In this document: positions 25,760 through 35,083 of the stretch, piece by piece
Position numbering within the stretch: the stretch's first letter is position 1
Layout: the number at the start of each line of letters is the position of its first letter
DNA from: SMBSF63 sp034003545
Lineage (GTDB): Bacteria > Chloroflexota > Anaerolineae > Anaerolineales > Anaerolineaceae
Direction of reading: 5' to 3'
Length of the DNA stretch: 64,000 nt
NCBI GenBank assembly: GCA_964447155.1
Contig: CAYURM010000008.1
Span: 38,196-102,195, forward strand
Notes under the pieces: model-generated
The model's database searches: none
The model's input: the letters and a program-made list of their open reading frames with translations, nothing else
What the model was told of the DNA's origin: nothing
Position numbers and translations under genes: made by a program

Positions 25760-26638
25760 ATGGCACAGCAAAGTATTCAAATGCGTGAACAAAAGATATA
25801 CACACCTGTTGATTATCTGGTGATAGGTCACCTGACGCAAGACCTGACCCTTTCCGGCTCCGTTACCGGGGGAACGGTTGCGTATGCAGCCCTCACTGCG
25901 GCAGCCATGAACTTGCGCGTAGGGGTATTGACAGCTTTTCCCGGGACGGCCCTCCCGCCAGAGCTGCCCCATATCCAGGCGGTTGTGCAGCCTGTCACCC
26001 GCGCTACCACCTTTGAGAACCGGACCACGCCGGATGGACGGGTACAGATCATCCACCACATGGCGGCCGAGATCCAGCCGGACAGGATTCCCCCTGCATG
26101 GCGCGGGACACCGATTGTCCATCTTGGGCCGGTTGCCCATGAAATTCCGGCCAGCATGCTGGATGCTTTTCCAAATGCCCGCATCGGCATCACCCCCCAG
26201 GGTTGGCTGCGCCAGTGGGATCAGCAGGGCAGGGTCACCAGCGGAGACTGGGCGCAGGCCGGCAGCATCCTGCCCAAAGCGGCGGCTGTCGTGATCAGTG
26301 TCGAAGATGTAAACCGTGATGAAGACCTGATCGCGCATTACCGGTCACAAACACCCCTGCTGGTCGTCACAGAGGGCGATCGAGGCGCTCGCATTTACCA
26401 GGGCGAAAAAATGGTGCGGTATCTGCCGCCCGTCATATCCGAGGTAGACGCCACCGGCGCAGGAGACATTTTTGCAGCAATTTTTTTCTGTCATTATTTT
26501 CAGACAGGCAATCTTGATTCTGCCGCCAGGCTGGCAACTCTGGCAGCAGCCCATTCCATTGCCAGGCCCGGATTAAAAGGCCCCCCTCAGCCCGCAGAGA
26601 TGCAAACATACCTCGCGGAGATCAACGAAGAGGCGTAA
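25760..26638 (+). CDS. PfkB-family carbohydrate/nucleoside kinase
   Basis: 292 residues. The C-terminal PfkB signature VDATGAGDIFAAIFF (about 233-247) holds the catalytic Asp, and VTEGDRGARIY precedes it. The N-terminal GG motif is present as GGTVAYAALTAAAM. Shorter than ribokinase, and the lid region is reduced. It phosphorylates a sugar or nucleoside, not specified. It lies four bases before parA and is probably the first gene of the operon. The ATG at 25760 follows AAGG. Confidence 0.82.
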   Translation: MAQQSIQMREQKIYTPVDYLVIGHLTQDLTLSGSVTGGTVAYAALTAAAMNLRVGVLTAFPGTALPPELPHIQAVVQPVTRATTFENRTTPDGRVQIIHHMAAEIQPDRIPPAWRGTPIVHLGPVAHEIPASMLDAFPNARIGITPQGWLRQWDQQGRVTSGDWAQAGSILPKAAAVVISVEDVNRDEDLIAHYRSQTPLLVVTEGDRGARIYQGEKMVRYLPPVISEVDATGAGDIFAAIFFCHYFQTGNLDSAARLATLAAAHSIARPGLKGPPQPAEMQTYLAEINEEA

Positions 26639-26642
26639 ACCT

Positions 26643-27521
26643 ATGGCTATTGTGTACACACTTGTCAATCAAAAAGGCGGCGTGGGAAAAACCACTTCTG
26701 CCATCAATCTGGGCGCATACCTGGGGTATTACGGCCAAAAAGTGCTGCTCATTGACCTTGACCCCCAGGCCAACGCGACCTCCTGCCTGGGCATCAACAA
26801 ACACGATGTTAAGGCCGGCACCTACGAAGTCTTGATCGGTGAAAAAGGCATCGTAGAACCCATCCTCCACAATCCGCACTTCAAAATGTCCCTGCTGCCC
26901 TCTTCCCCTGCCCTGGCAGGCGCCGAGGTTGAACTGGTGGACATGGATGAACGCCACAACCGCATGCGCAATGCCATCCAGCCTATCATGGACCGCTATG
27001 ACTATATCCTCATCGACTGCCCGCCCTCGCTCAGCCTGCTGACCTTAAATGGGCTGGTTGCTGCCCTGGACGGTGTGCTGATTCCCGTACAGTGCGAATA
27101 TCTCGCCCTGGAAGGCATCGGCCAGCTTGTGCAAACCCTCGGCAAGATCCGCAGTTCCATCTTCCCTGAACTGGAAATTCGTGGCGTGATGATGACCATG
27201 GAAGACAAACGCACCCGCCTTTCCCATGATGTCATCACCGAAGTGCAAAAATTCTTTCCCAACCAGGTTTTCCAGGCCGCCGTCCCGCGCAACATCCGCG
27301 TGGCCGAAGCCCCCTCCTTTGGGCAGCCGATCCTGTTCTATGACGAAAGCTCCAGTGGCGCCATCGGATACCAATTGTTGGCGCTGGAACTGCTGTATGG
27401 GGACGAGAGACTGGATAAACCCCAAATCGTGCAGCAGCTTGAGGGAATGAAAGAACAGGGACGGATCAACGACGAACGTTATGACTCATTTCTCAACGCT
27501 CTGGAAATAAACTCACACTAA
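26643..27521 (+). CDS. parA: ParA-family chromosome partitioning ATPase
   Basis: 292 residues. Deviant Walker A NQKGGVGKTTSAINL (about 9-23), Walker A' LLIDLDPQANATS, Walker B YILIDCPPSLSLLT. No N-terminal HTH, as in chromosomal ParA/Soj. It acts with ParB on the origin region by ATP-dependent non-specific DNA binding. The C-terminal 35 residues after LLYGDE are an unusual hydrophilic extension. The parB gene follows in 12 bases. Confidence 0.95.
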   Translation: MAIVYTLVNQKGGVGKTTSAINLGAYLGYYGQKVLLIDLDPQANATSCLGINKHDVKAGTYEVLIGEKGIVEPILHNPHFKMSLLPSSPALAGAEVELVDMDERHNRMRNAIQPIMDRYDYILIDCPPSLSLLTLNGLVAALDGVLIPVQCEYLALEGIGQLVQTLGKIRSSIFPELEIRGVMMTMEDKRTRLSHDVITEVQKFFPNQVFQAAVPRNIRVAEAPSFGQPILFYDESSSGAIGYQLLALELLYGDERLDKPQIVQQLEGMKEQGRINDERYDSFLNALEINSH

Positions 27522-27533
27522 AGGGTAAGTACT

Positions 27534-28409
27534 ATGGCGCGTAAAGGTGGTTTAGGTAAAGGTCTCGATGCACTCCTCCAGGATCCAACACAGCCTGCAC
27601 CGGCGGCAGCCCCGCCGGGAGATTCAGGCGTAATCGAAGCCCCCATCAGCAAAGTCATCCCCAACCCCCAGCAGCCCCGTCAAATCATGAAAGCGGAGCA
27701 GCTACAGGAACTGGCCGACAGCATCATCGAACACGGCGTCATCCAGCCATTGATCGTTACCTATGACAAAACACTGGATCAATACATTCTCATCGCTGGT
27801 GAGCGGCGCTTGCGCGCCGCTGCCCTGGCGGGGCTGAAAACCGTCCCTGTGCTGGTGCGCGAGGCCACCAACCAGCAGCAACTGGAGCTGGCACTCATCG
27901 AAAACGTCCAGCGCGCCGACCTGACCGCCCTGGAAACCGCCGAAGCCTACGAACACCTTCAAAATGAATTTTCCCTTTCCCACGAAGAAATCGGCAGCCG
28001 GGTGGGAAAAAGCCGTACCGCCGTTACCAATACCCTGCGCCTGCTGAAACTGCCGCCCGTGGTCAAGCAAGCCCTGGCCGATGACCAGATCACGGAGGGC
28101 CATGCCCGCGCCCTGCTGGCGCTCTCCACCACACAGAGGCAAACCGCCGCCCTGCAAACCATCATCAAGCAGGGCCTCAATGTCCGCCAGACAGAGGAAC
28201 TGGTCCGCAAACTCAGCGGCGAAAAGCCCGCCCCCAAACCGCGCCAAGCGCCCTCACCGGAAATCCTGGAACTGGAACAACAACTCCGTACCCATTTCGG
28301 CACCAAAGTGACCCTCAGCCACGGCAAAAATGGCGGCTCTGTCATCATCCATTACTACTCCAATGAAGAGCTGGACGCCTTGATGGGCCGCCTGCTCGAA
28401 GAGGATTGA
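27534..28409 (+). CDS. parB: ParB-family chromosome partitioning CTPase/DNA-binding protein
   Basis: 291 residues. N-terminal RKGGLGKGLDALL, the ParA-stimulating motif. The ParB/Srx domain includes the CTP-binding motif GERRLRAAALAG, then NVQRADLTALETAEAY and the HTH (SHEEIGSRVGKSRTAVTNTLRLLKLP). The C-terminal dimerisation segment ends near 290. It normally loads at parS (TGTTTCACGTGAAACA); no such site occurs in this window. Confidence 0.95.
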   Translation: MARKGGLGKGLDALLQDPTQPAPAAAPPGDSGVIEAPISKVIPNPQQPRQIMKAEQLQELADSIIEHGVIQPLIVTYDKTLDQYILIAGERRLRAAALAGLKTVPVLVREATNQQQLELALIENVQRADLTALETAEAYEHLQNEFSLSHEEIGSRVGKSRTAVTNTLRLLKLPPVVKQALADDQITEGHARALLALSTTQRQTAALQTIIKQGLNVRQTEELVRKLSGEKPAPKPRQAPSPEILELEQQLRTHFGTKVTLSHGKNGGSVIIHYYSNEELDALMGRLLEED

Positions 28410-28413
28410 CCCC

Positions 28414-29997
28414 ATGCACATCCTGTACAATGCCCGCATTTACACAATGGACAGTCCCGCGCCGATTGCCGAAGCCATCGCCATTCAGGATGGACGCATC
28501 GTCGCTGTCGGTGATAATGAAGACGTACTCAACCTGGCCGATGCAGACAGCATTGTGGAGGACATCAACGGACGCACCATCCTGCCCGGCCTGACAGACG
28601 CTCACCTCCACCTCGAATATTACGCCTTCGGTCTGCAAAAAATCGACTGCGAGACCAACACCAAAGCCGAATGTCTGCGGCGTGTCGCTGAGCGGGCAAA
28701 AACCACCCCCGCCGGCCAATGGATCCTTGGCCACGGCTGGAACCACAATCAGTGGGCCGCCGGCGCCGGCACAGCCGCCGAGCTGGATGCCGCCGCTCCG
28801 GGGCGCCTGGTCTACCTGACTTCAAAATCCCTGCACAATTCCTGGTGCAGCACCGCCGCCTTGCAAGCCGCCGGCATCGACGATAACACCCCCAACCCGA
28901 AAGACGGCAGCATCGGACGCGATGCCAGCGGCAAAGCCGACGGCATCCTTTACGAGGAGGCCGCCGCCCTGATCGAAGACATCCTCCCCGAACCGACCAC
29001 CCTCGAAACCTGCAAAGCCCTGCTGAACGCCCAGCAAGCCCTGTGGCAGTTTGGCCTTACCGGCGTGCATGACTTCGACGGACGGCGCTGCTTTGCCGCC
29101 CTGCAAATCCTGGACAGTGAAAATCTGCTGCGCCTGCGCGTGCTGAAAGGCATTCCCCGCACCTCGCTGGACGCAGCCATCACCCTCGGTTTACGCAGCG
29201 GGCACGGCAGCCCCTTCCTGCGCAGCGGCGCGCTCAAACTCTTTGTCGATGGCGCCCTCGGACCGCACACCGCCGCCATGCTCTCTCCCTACGAAGACGA
29301 CCCCGGTAACACCGGCATGCTCTTCATGCAACGCGATGAACTGCTCGAATATGGCAAGAAAGCCGCCAGCAGCGGCATCAGCATGGCCGTACACGCCATC
29401 GGCGACGCCGCCAATCATGAAATCATCGAAGCCTACGCCGCCCTGCGCCTTTATGAACGCGACAGGGGACTCCCGCACCTGCGGCACCGCATCGAGCACG
29501 TGCAATGCCTGCACCCCGACGACCAGCCCCGCCTGGCCGAACTGGATATCATCGCTTCCATGCAGCCCCTGCACGCCACATCAGACATGTTCACCGCCGA
29601 CCGTTGCTGGGGAGCACGCGCTGCCGGGGCTTACATCTTCCAAACATTGCTGGCACAAAATACGCGCCTGGTTTTTGGCTCCGATTGTCCGGTCGAGTCC
29701 CCTAACCCCTTCCTCGGCATCCACGCTGCGGTCACCCGCCGCCGGCCGGGTGGCGAGCCAAGCCCGGATGGATGGTTCCCTGAACAGCGATTAACCCTCA
29801 GCCAGGCTTTGCACGCGTATACCCGTGGCCCGGCTTACGCCGCCGGGTTGGAAGCTGTCTCTGGCAAACTTTCTGCCGGGTATCGGGCAGACTTGATTGT
29901 GCTTCCGATAGACCCGCACACAATAGTGCCGGAAAATCTGCACACCGTGCAGCCCACAGCTACCATGGTTGACGGGCATTGGGTTTTTCAGGCATAA
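28414..29997 (+). CDS. Amidohydrolase, YtcJ-like
   Basis: 527 residues. Metal-dependent hydrolase of the amidohydrolase superfamily: first metal motif LPGLTDAHLHLEYYAFG (HxH near residue 70), AVHAIGDAANHEII near 330, RHRIEHVQCL near 365, and FGSDCPVESPNPFLGI near 425. The composite beta-sandwich closes at the C-terminus (YRADLIVLPIDP). YtcJ-like enzymes are annotated as N-substituted formamide deformylases, but the substrate here is open. It starts four bases after parB and so may be cotranscribed with the partition genes. Confidence 0.88.
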   Translation: MHILYNARIYTMDSPAPIAEAIAIQDGRIVAVGDNEDVLNLADADSIVEDINGRTILPGLTDAHLHLEYYAFGLQKIDCETNTKAECLRRVAERAKTTPAGQWILGHGWNHNQWAAGAGTAAELDAAAPGRLVYLTSKSLHNSWCSTAALQAAGIDDNTPNPKDGSIGRDASGKADGILYEEAAALIEDILPEPTTLETCKALLNAQQALWQFGLTGVHDFDGRRCFAALQILDSENLLRLRVLKGIPRTSLDAAITLGLRSGHGSPFLRSGALKLFVDGALGPHTAAMLSPYEDDPGNTGMLFMQRDELLEYGKKAASSGISMAVHAIGDAANHEIIEAYAALRLYERDRGLPHLRHRIEHVQCLHPDDQPRLAELDIIASMQPLHATSDMFTADRCWGARAAGAYIFQTLLAQNTRLVFGSDCPVESPNPFLGIHAAVTRRRPGGEPSPDGWFPEQRLTLSQALHAYTRGPAYAAGLEAVSGKLSAGYRADLIVLPIDPHTIVPENLHTVQPTATMVDGHWVFQA

Positions 29998-30045
29998 TTG
30001 AATCAGGAAACTGCAAATGCACGAAATGAAGGAGAGAAGGTAACC

Positions 30046-31071
30046 ATGCAATCCACCTCCATGACCCCTGAGATCCTGGTACCACGTCTGGGGGATTATC
30101 TGGTAGAAAAAGGGTTGATCACCGTCGAGCAATTGCATAAGGCCCTCGATTACCAAAACAAACTGCGGGAACCGGATCAGCCGCCCCCCCTGATCGGCCA
30201 AATCCTGATTGGCCTGAAAGTGATTGACCGCGCCAGTCTGGATGAATCGATCACCGAACAAATTTTGCAGCTGAGAAATGCCCTGGAACAAAACAACCGC
30301 GAACTGGAACAGCGCGTGCAGGAACGCACCGCAGAGCTGCAGGATGCCCTGGAAAAACTCTCCGAACTCTCCCTGCTCAAATCCAATTTCGTGGCAAATA
30401 TTTCCCATGAACTGCGCACCCCTCTCACACATTTACTGGGCTACCAGGATCTGCTCTCAAGTGGCGATCTCGGCCCGCTAACGGATGACCAGACCAATGC
30501 CCTGACCATCATGCAGCGTTCCTCCAAACGTCTGGGACGCCTGATTGAAGACTTGATCCTCTTCTCCGCTGTAGAATCCGGCGAAGTGGACATCCAGCTC
30601 AATCTCTTCAACCTGACCGAATTGAGCAGCGCTTTGATCCAGCGCAGCACAGAAAAGGCAGAGGAAAAATACATCCAGTTGATCATGGACGCCCCTGAAA
30701 AATCGATTGCCGTCAAAGCGGATCAGGAAAAAATCGCCTGGGTGATCACCCAACTGCTGGATAACGCCATCAAATTCACCCCGAAAGGCGGCCAGGTCAC
30801 CCTTCAGCTCAAGGTGGATGGCAAGTACGCTCACGTCATCGTTGCCGATACCGGCATTGGCATTGATCAAACCAAACAAAAAGAAATCTTCGAACCCTTC
30901 CACCAGCTTGATAATTCCTCCACCCGCCGGTTTGGCGGCACCGGGATGGGGCTCAGCCTGGCAGACAAAATCATCGAGGCGCACAGTTCAGAACTATATG
31001 TGATTTCGCAGCCAGGCAAAGGCAGCAAATTCGGCTTTTCCCTGTTCGTGGATCAGCCATTCATTCTCTAA
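30046..31071 (+). CDS. Histidine kinase with N-terminal MshEN/GSPII_E-like domain
   Basis: 341 residues, no membrane helix. The N-terminal 65 residues (LGDYLVEKGLITVEQLHKAL ... LIGQILIGLKVIDRASLDESI) resemble the N-terminal domain of type II secretion/type IV pilus ATPases, a fold known in MshE to bind c-di-GMP. A short coiled coil (LEQNNRELEQRVQERTAEL), HisKA with His121 in NISHELRTPLTHLLGY, and HATPase_c with N-box (QLLDNAIKFTPKGG), G1 (DTGIGI) and G2 (GGTGMGLSLA) follow. The kinase looks active. ATG 30046 has AAGGAGAGAAGG. First gene of the block 30-38 kb. Nucleotide binding is inference. Confidence 0.85.
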   Translation: MQSTSMTPEILVPRLGDYLVEKGLITVEQLHKALDYQNKLREPDQPPPLIGQILIGLKVIDRASLDESITEQILQLRNALEQNNRELEQRVQERTAELQDALEKLSELSLLKSNFVANISHELRTPLTHLLGYQDLLSSGDLGPLTDDQTNALTIMQRSSKRLGRLIEDLILFSAVESGEVDIQLNLFNLTELSSALIQRSTEKAEEKYIQLIMDAPEKSIAVKADQEKIAWVITQLLDNAIKFTPKGGQVTLQLKVDGKYAHVIVADTGIGIDQTKQKEIFEPFHQLDNSSTRRFGGTGMGLSLADKIIEAHSSELYVISQPGKGSKFGFSLFVDQPFIL

Positions 31072-31104
31072 TCAAAAACAGCACCTCGGTTAAAAGGAAA
31101 TCGT

Positions 31105-32313
31105 ATGGATGATCTCACAGATCACAAAGTATCACCACAACAGGATTACGATTGTCTGATCAAGGTCAGTGAATTAATGAATCAGGTGATGGATCCCGTT
31201 GCTGCCCTTTCCCAAACCACAGAAATCCTGCATTCGATCATGATCTTTGACAATCTGGTCGTATATTCCTTTGACATCGAAACCAGCAGCCACGAAACCA
31301 TTTACGCCCGCGCCCTGGGACGCGGCAAACATGCCGAAGCAGACATCAACTGGGGCGGAAAACTCGCCAACCAGCTCTTCATCGAACGCAAAATGATCCT
31401 CGAAAAGCCCAAAATCGTGGCAAGCGACCGCCTGAAACGTCCCTTCATGCTGGGCATTCCCATCTTCTCGGCGCAGGAATTTCTCGGCTCGATGATCCTC
31501 ATCCGCTACGGTGGCCCTGACTATACGAAACGAGACCTTGAACTGGCAAAATTCTTCGCCCAGCAAACCAGCGTCATCTTTGAGCGCGAGAATTTCCAAA
31601 AAGAAAAAGAAATCCTGCAAATTCGCCAGCAGCTTCTTCAGCTGCAGGAAGATTTTTTCTCCACCATCAGCCATGAACTGAACAGCCCCCTGGGCTTCAT
31701 CAAAGGCTATACCACTACGCTGCTGCGCTCCGATGCCAACTGGGACAGGCATATCCAGCTCGAATTTCTCAAGATCATCGACCAGGAAACCGATAACATG
31801 CAGGATTTGATCAGCAATCTGCTTGACTCGGCGCGGGCACAGTCCAATCAACTTGATATGGAATTTCAAACCGTGCGCCTGGATTCATTGATCCATGACC
31901 TGCATACCCGCGCCAGCCTGAAATACCCTGGACTGGAGATCATTTCCCTTTTACCAGACAATTTGGCCGCTATTGATGCGGATCCCAAACGGCTGATCCA
32001 GGTGCTGGAAAACCTGATCAGCAATGCCGTCAAATATGCCCCCGGGTCCCCCGTCAACATCACCATCCTGCAAGACGAACAAATCACGACCTTGTTGGTC
32101 AAAGATCATGGTCCAGGCATCTCAAGTCTTTATATTAATCACCTGTTTAAACGTTTCGTCCGCATCCCGGACAACTCAAGTGGTGTGCACGGCTCGGGGC
32201 TGGGATTGTATATTTGCAAAAAAATCATCACAGCTCACAACGGCGCCATCTCCGTAAAATCTACTGCCGGCGAAGGCGCCACTTTCAAGATCGACATTCC
32301 CAACCAGCAGTAA
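31105..32313 (+). CDS. Cytosolic GAF-domain sensor histidine kinase
   Basis: 402 residues. The N-terminal 165 residues form a GAF-like sensor (FDNLVVYSFDIETSSHETIYARA ... PFMLGIPIFSAQEFLGSMIL). HisKA follows with His190 in STISHELNSPLGFIKGY, and HATPase_c with N-box NLISNAVKYAPGSP, G1 DHGPGI and G2 HGSGLGLYICKKII. All catalytic motifs are present. The regulator at 32340 follows after 26 bases and is the natural partner. The signal sensed is unknown. Confidence 0.9.
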   Translation: MDDLTDHKVSPQQDYDCLIKVSELMNQVMDPVAALSQTTEILHSIMIFDNLVVYSFDIETSSHETIYARALGRGKHAEADINWGGKLANQLFIERKMILEKPKIVASDRLKRPFMLGIPIFSAQEFLGSMILIRYGGPDYTKRDLELAKFFAQQTSVIFERENFQKEKEILQIRQQLLQLQEDFFSTISHELNSPLGFIKGYTTTLLRSDANWDRHIQLEFLKIIDQETDNMQDLISNLLDSARAQSNQLDMEFQTVRLDSLIHDLHTRASLKYPGLEIISLLPDNLAAIDADPKRLIQVLENLISNAVKYAPGSPVNITILQDEQITTLLVKDHGPGISSLYINHLFKRFVRIPDNSSGVHGSGLGLYICKKIITAHNGAISVKSTAGEGATFKIDIPNQQ

Positions 32314-32339
32314 CCCGGCGACAAAAACAGGAGGAAAAA

Positions 32340-33050
32340 ATGCCGAGAATTCTTGTTGTAGATGATGAACCTCTGTACCAGCATCTGGTTACAGTCAATC
32401 TTGAAAAAGAGGGCTACGAAGTCATCACCGCCAATAATGGGGAAGATGCCATTGAAATGGTCTCCGTACGCCACCCCGACCTGATCATCATGGATGTGAT
32501 GATGCCCCGGATGGACGGAATCACCGCCTGCGAACGCATCCACCAGTTCTCCAATGTCCCCATCATCATGCTTACCGCCAAAGGGGAAGAACAGGACCGT
32601 GTGCGCGGCCTGAACGTTGGCGCAGATGACTATGTGGTCAAACCCTTCTCGGCCACCGAGCTGGTGGCGCGCGTACGGGCGGTGCTGCGCCGGGCACAAT
32701 CCTCTGAAAATGTGACCCAGAACCGCTATTTTATTCATGGTGATTTGAAAATCGACTTTGCCCGCGCCGAAGTCTGGCGGGACAATACGCCCATCTACCT
32801 GTCTGCCACCGAGTACCGTCTTCTCATGCAGTTCGCACAAAACGTCGGGCAAATCCTGTCTGCCGAAGACCTGCTGGTCGCTATCTGGGGATCTCAGTAT
32901 CGCAAGGACAAAGAAATCCTGTGGGTCAGCATCGCCCGCCTGCGCCAGAAACTGGAAGAAGAACCACATGAACCCAAACACATCGTTACTCGGGCCGGTC
33001 TGGGTTATTTGATGCCTCCCTCTGAAGAAATGGAATCAGGAGAAAAATAA
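32340..33050 (+). CDS. OmpR/PhoB-family response regulator
   Basis: 236 residues. Receiver domain with Asp52 (LIIMDVMMPRMDG), Thr in MLTAKGEE and Lys in DYVVKPFSATEL. The winged-helix DNA-binding domain (about 130-232) has LSATEYRLLMQFAQNVGQILSAEDLLVAIWG and ends in a recognition segment VSIARLRQKLEEE. ATG 32340 follows AGGAGG. Probable partner of one or both kinases upstream. Its ATG-proximal stop is immediately followed by the first small-protein/CpaF pair, so the secretion ATPases belong to the same transcription unit. Confidence 0.93.
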   Translation: MPRILVVDDEPLYQHLVTVNLEKEGYEVITANNGEDAIEMVSVRHPDLIIMDVMMPRMDGITACERIHQFSNVPIIMLTAKGEEQDRVRGLNVGADDYVVKPFSATELVARVRAVLRRAQSSENVTQNRYFIHGDLKIDFARAEVWRDNTPIYLSATEYRLLMQFAQNVGQILSAEDLLVAIWGSQYRKDKEILWVSIARLRQKLEEEPHEPKHIVTRAGLGYLMPPSEEMESGEK

Positions 33051-33353
33051 ATGTATCCTCCCTTTGAAGAAAACAGGAAAATTTTCACGAATGTGATCCG
33101 CAAAGAACCCATTGAAGTCATCATTCAAACAACAGCCAGCACCTTCATCCATGGCATCCTCCATGTACAACTTGACCAACGGTTGAAAGACGAAGTAGAT
33201 AAAGAGGAACCGTTTGTTGCCATTACAGATGCCACCATCTTTGATGCCCGGCAGCAACCCCTTTATGAAGCAAAATTCCTGGCAGTCAACCGCTCTCAAA
33301 TCGTCTGGCTTCTTCCGAAAAATGAATGTCTGGAACCGGGAAGTGAAGGATGA
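33051..33353 (+). CDS. Small protein, DUF6812-like, paired with CpaF (copy 1)
   Basis: 100 residues with alternating beta strands and no signal or TM helix. Key phrases are KIFTNVIRKEPIEVII, GILHVQLDQRLKDEVDKEEPFVAITDATIFD and FLAVNRSQIVWLLP. The last two recall the DUF6812 pattern (family assignment from memory, moderate). A paralogue lies at 35084. It starts on the base after the response-regulator stop, and its own stop overlaps the CpaF start by four bases (ATGA), so the pair is translationally coupled. Function unknown; a regulator or adaptor of the ATPase is a reasonable guess. Confidence 0.75.
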   Translation: MYPPFEENRKIFTNVIRKEPIEVIIQTTASTFIHGILHVQLDQRLKDEVDKEEPFVAITDATIFDARQQPLYEAKFLAVNRSQIVWLLPKNECLEPGSEG

Positions 33354-34678
33354 CCACACCCGCCCCCTCAGCCAATCCATCTCCTGACATTACAAAATTA
33401 AAAACGTATCTGATCAATTTGATCTCGCGTGAACTGGAAGCCAACCCGCCTGTTCCTGAAAAACGACGGCAAGCGGTGATGGAGACATTAAATCTGGCAT
33501 ACCAGAGTACCAAGCTGCAATTAGCCAATACCATTCGCGAGCAGCTTTTTCACGACATTCTGGATGAAATGTTAGGCTATGGCCCCATCCAGTCTCTGCT
33601 GGATGACGATGATGTCAGCGAGATCATGGTCAACAACCCCAAAAACGTATATGTAGAACGCAAAGGGAAACTGGTAAAAACCAACGTCACTTTTGAAGAT
33701 GAGGATGCCGTGGTGCGGGTCATCGACAGGATCATTCTGCCGCTGGGCCGCCGTGTGGACCATGACCGCCCAATGGTAGATGCCCGCCTGCCAGACGGGT
33801 CACGCGTGAATGCCATTGTCCGCCCGATTGCGATTGACGGGCCGGGCATCACCATCCGCAAGTTCCAGAAAGAACGCCTTGGCATTGATGATTTGATCGA
33901 GTTCGGTTCCATCACCAAAATCATGGCCGATTTCCTCAACGCCTGCGTCGTCAGCCGTCTCAACCTGGTCATTTCAGGCGGAACAGGATCGGGTAAAACC
34001 ACCCTGTTGAACATCCTCTCCAGCTTCATTCCCGAAAATGAACGGATTGTTACCATTGAAGACGCTGCCGAACTGCAATTACAACAGGATCATGTCCTGC
34101 GCATGGAAACCAAACCCGCTGACCTGGATGGACAAAACGCCGTCGTGATCCGCGACCTGGTGCGCAATTCGCTGCGCATGCGGCCAGACCGCATCGTCAT
34201 CGGCGAATGCCGCGGCGGCGAGGCACTCGATATGCTGCAAGCCATGAACACCGGTCATGATGGCTCCCTCACCACCCTGCATGCAAACACCCCGCGTGAT
34301 GCCATTTCCCGTCTGGAAACCATGTGCCTGATGTCCGGTGTCAACCTGCCGTTAAAAGTAGTGCGCGAACAAATTGCCTCGGCCGTAGATGTGATCATCC
34401 AGCAATCCCGCTTGCGAGACGGCTCCCGCAAGGTTACCTCGATCACCGAAGTGGCCGGTATGGAAGGCGATATGATCATCATGACCGAAATTTTCCGCTT
34501 TGAACAAACCGGGATCTCCGACGACGATAAAGTGGTCGGAGAATTGAAACCCACCGGCATCCGCCCCATGTTTATGCCCAGGCTGGAAGCTGCCGGGTTC
34601 AAACTTGGCCCGCAAGTATTTGGCGCCAGTATGAATACCGTACTCTCAAATCTTAACAGCAGCAACCGCCGGCGTTAG
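33350..34678 (+). CDS. cpaF: CpaF/TadA-like secretion ATPase (VirB11 superfamily), copy 1
   Basis: 442 residues. N-terminal domain with GYGPIQSLLDDDDVSEIMVNNPKNVYVERKGKL. Walker A SGGTGSGKTTLLN (about residue 208), Asp box, Walker B VIGECRGGEALDMLQAMNTGHDGSLTTLHAN with the His box. These hexameric ATPases power Tad-type pili or related export. TadB/TadC, pilin and CpaB/E genes are not present in the window. It is highly similar over its full length to the copy at 35383. Symbol given in the family sense. Confidence 0.9.
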   Translation: MTTPAPSANPSPDITKLKTYLINLISRELEANPPVPEKRRQAVMETLNLAYQSTKLQLANTIREQLFHDILDEMLGYGPIQSLLDDDDVSEIMVNNPKNVYVERKGKLVKTNVTFEDEDAVVRVIDRIILPLGRRVDHDRPMVDARLPDGSRVNAIVRPIAIDGPGITIRKFQKERLGIDDLIEFGSITKIMADFLNACVVSRLNLVISGGTGSGKTTLLNILSSFIPENERIVTIEDAAELQLQQDHVLRMETKPADLDGQNAVVIRDLVRNSLRMRPDRIVIGECRGGEALDMLQAMNTGHDGSLTTLHANTPRDAISRLETMCLMSGVNLPLKVVREQIASAVDVIIQQSRLRDGSRKVTSITEVAGMEGDMIIMTEIFRFEQTGISDDDKVVGELKPTGIRPMFMPRLEAAGFKLGPQVFGASMNTVLSNLNSSNRRR

Positions 34679-34733
34679 CAAGTAAAAAAAACAGCATTTG
34701 TTCCTTGCGAATCACTGCGCGCCGCGCAATCCT

Positions 34734-34766
34734 CCCCCCTGCTATCCCCATGCAGGCGGGGATTTT
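34734..34766 (+). terminator. Hairpin after the first CpaF gene
   Basis: CCCCCCTGC/GCAGGCGGGG stem with ATTTTCATTTTG tail. Confidence 0.65.
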
Positions 34767-34830
34767 CATTTTGCCCTCTTTTGACCGCCCGCCTGACAAA
34801 AATGCAAACTGCGCACAGCTGCTCCCCATG

Positions 34831-34836
34831 TATAAT
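34831..34836 (+). promoter_or_regulatory. Candidate -10 box for the second small-protein/CpaF pair
   Basis: TATAAT within CATGTATAATG, 248 bases before the ATG at 35084. Between them lies an untranslated stretch with a hairpin GGGGTGG/CCACCCC at 35032-35057. Nothing else was seen in gap 34679-35083. Confidence 0.4.
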
Positions 34837-35083
34837 GAAAACCTGCTGCGACGCCTGTATGGGTTCGCAAAACCATTAATCGAACGCCAGGTCTACTCCG
34901 GCCGAACCCAACCCTCGAATTTCAGAGGCTCCGGGAGAAAATCTATACGCAATATGATGGGGGCAATCACACGCCCGCCTCTTAAATCCTGAAAGAATCC
35001 GTATGAAATCATGCTTCAAATCCAGCCTTTTGGGGTGGTCGCAGCACTCGCCACCCCGCCCATAAAAAATGTCAGGAGAAATC

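Noticed and set aside
27534..28409. parS site near parAB
   Set aside because: No TGTTTCACGTGAAACA-like sequence was found; CACGTG strings at 29496, 35832 and 40721 lie in coding DNA without the flanking arms.
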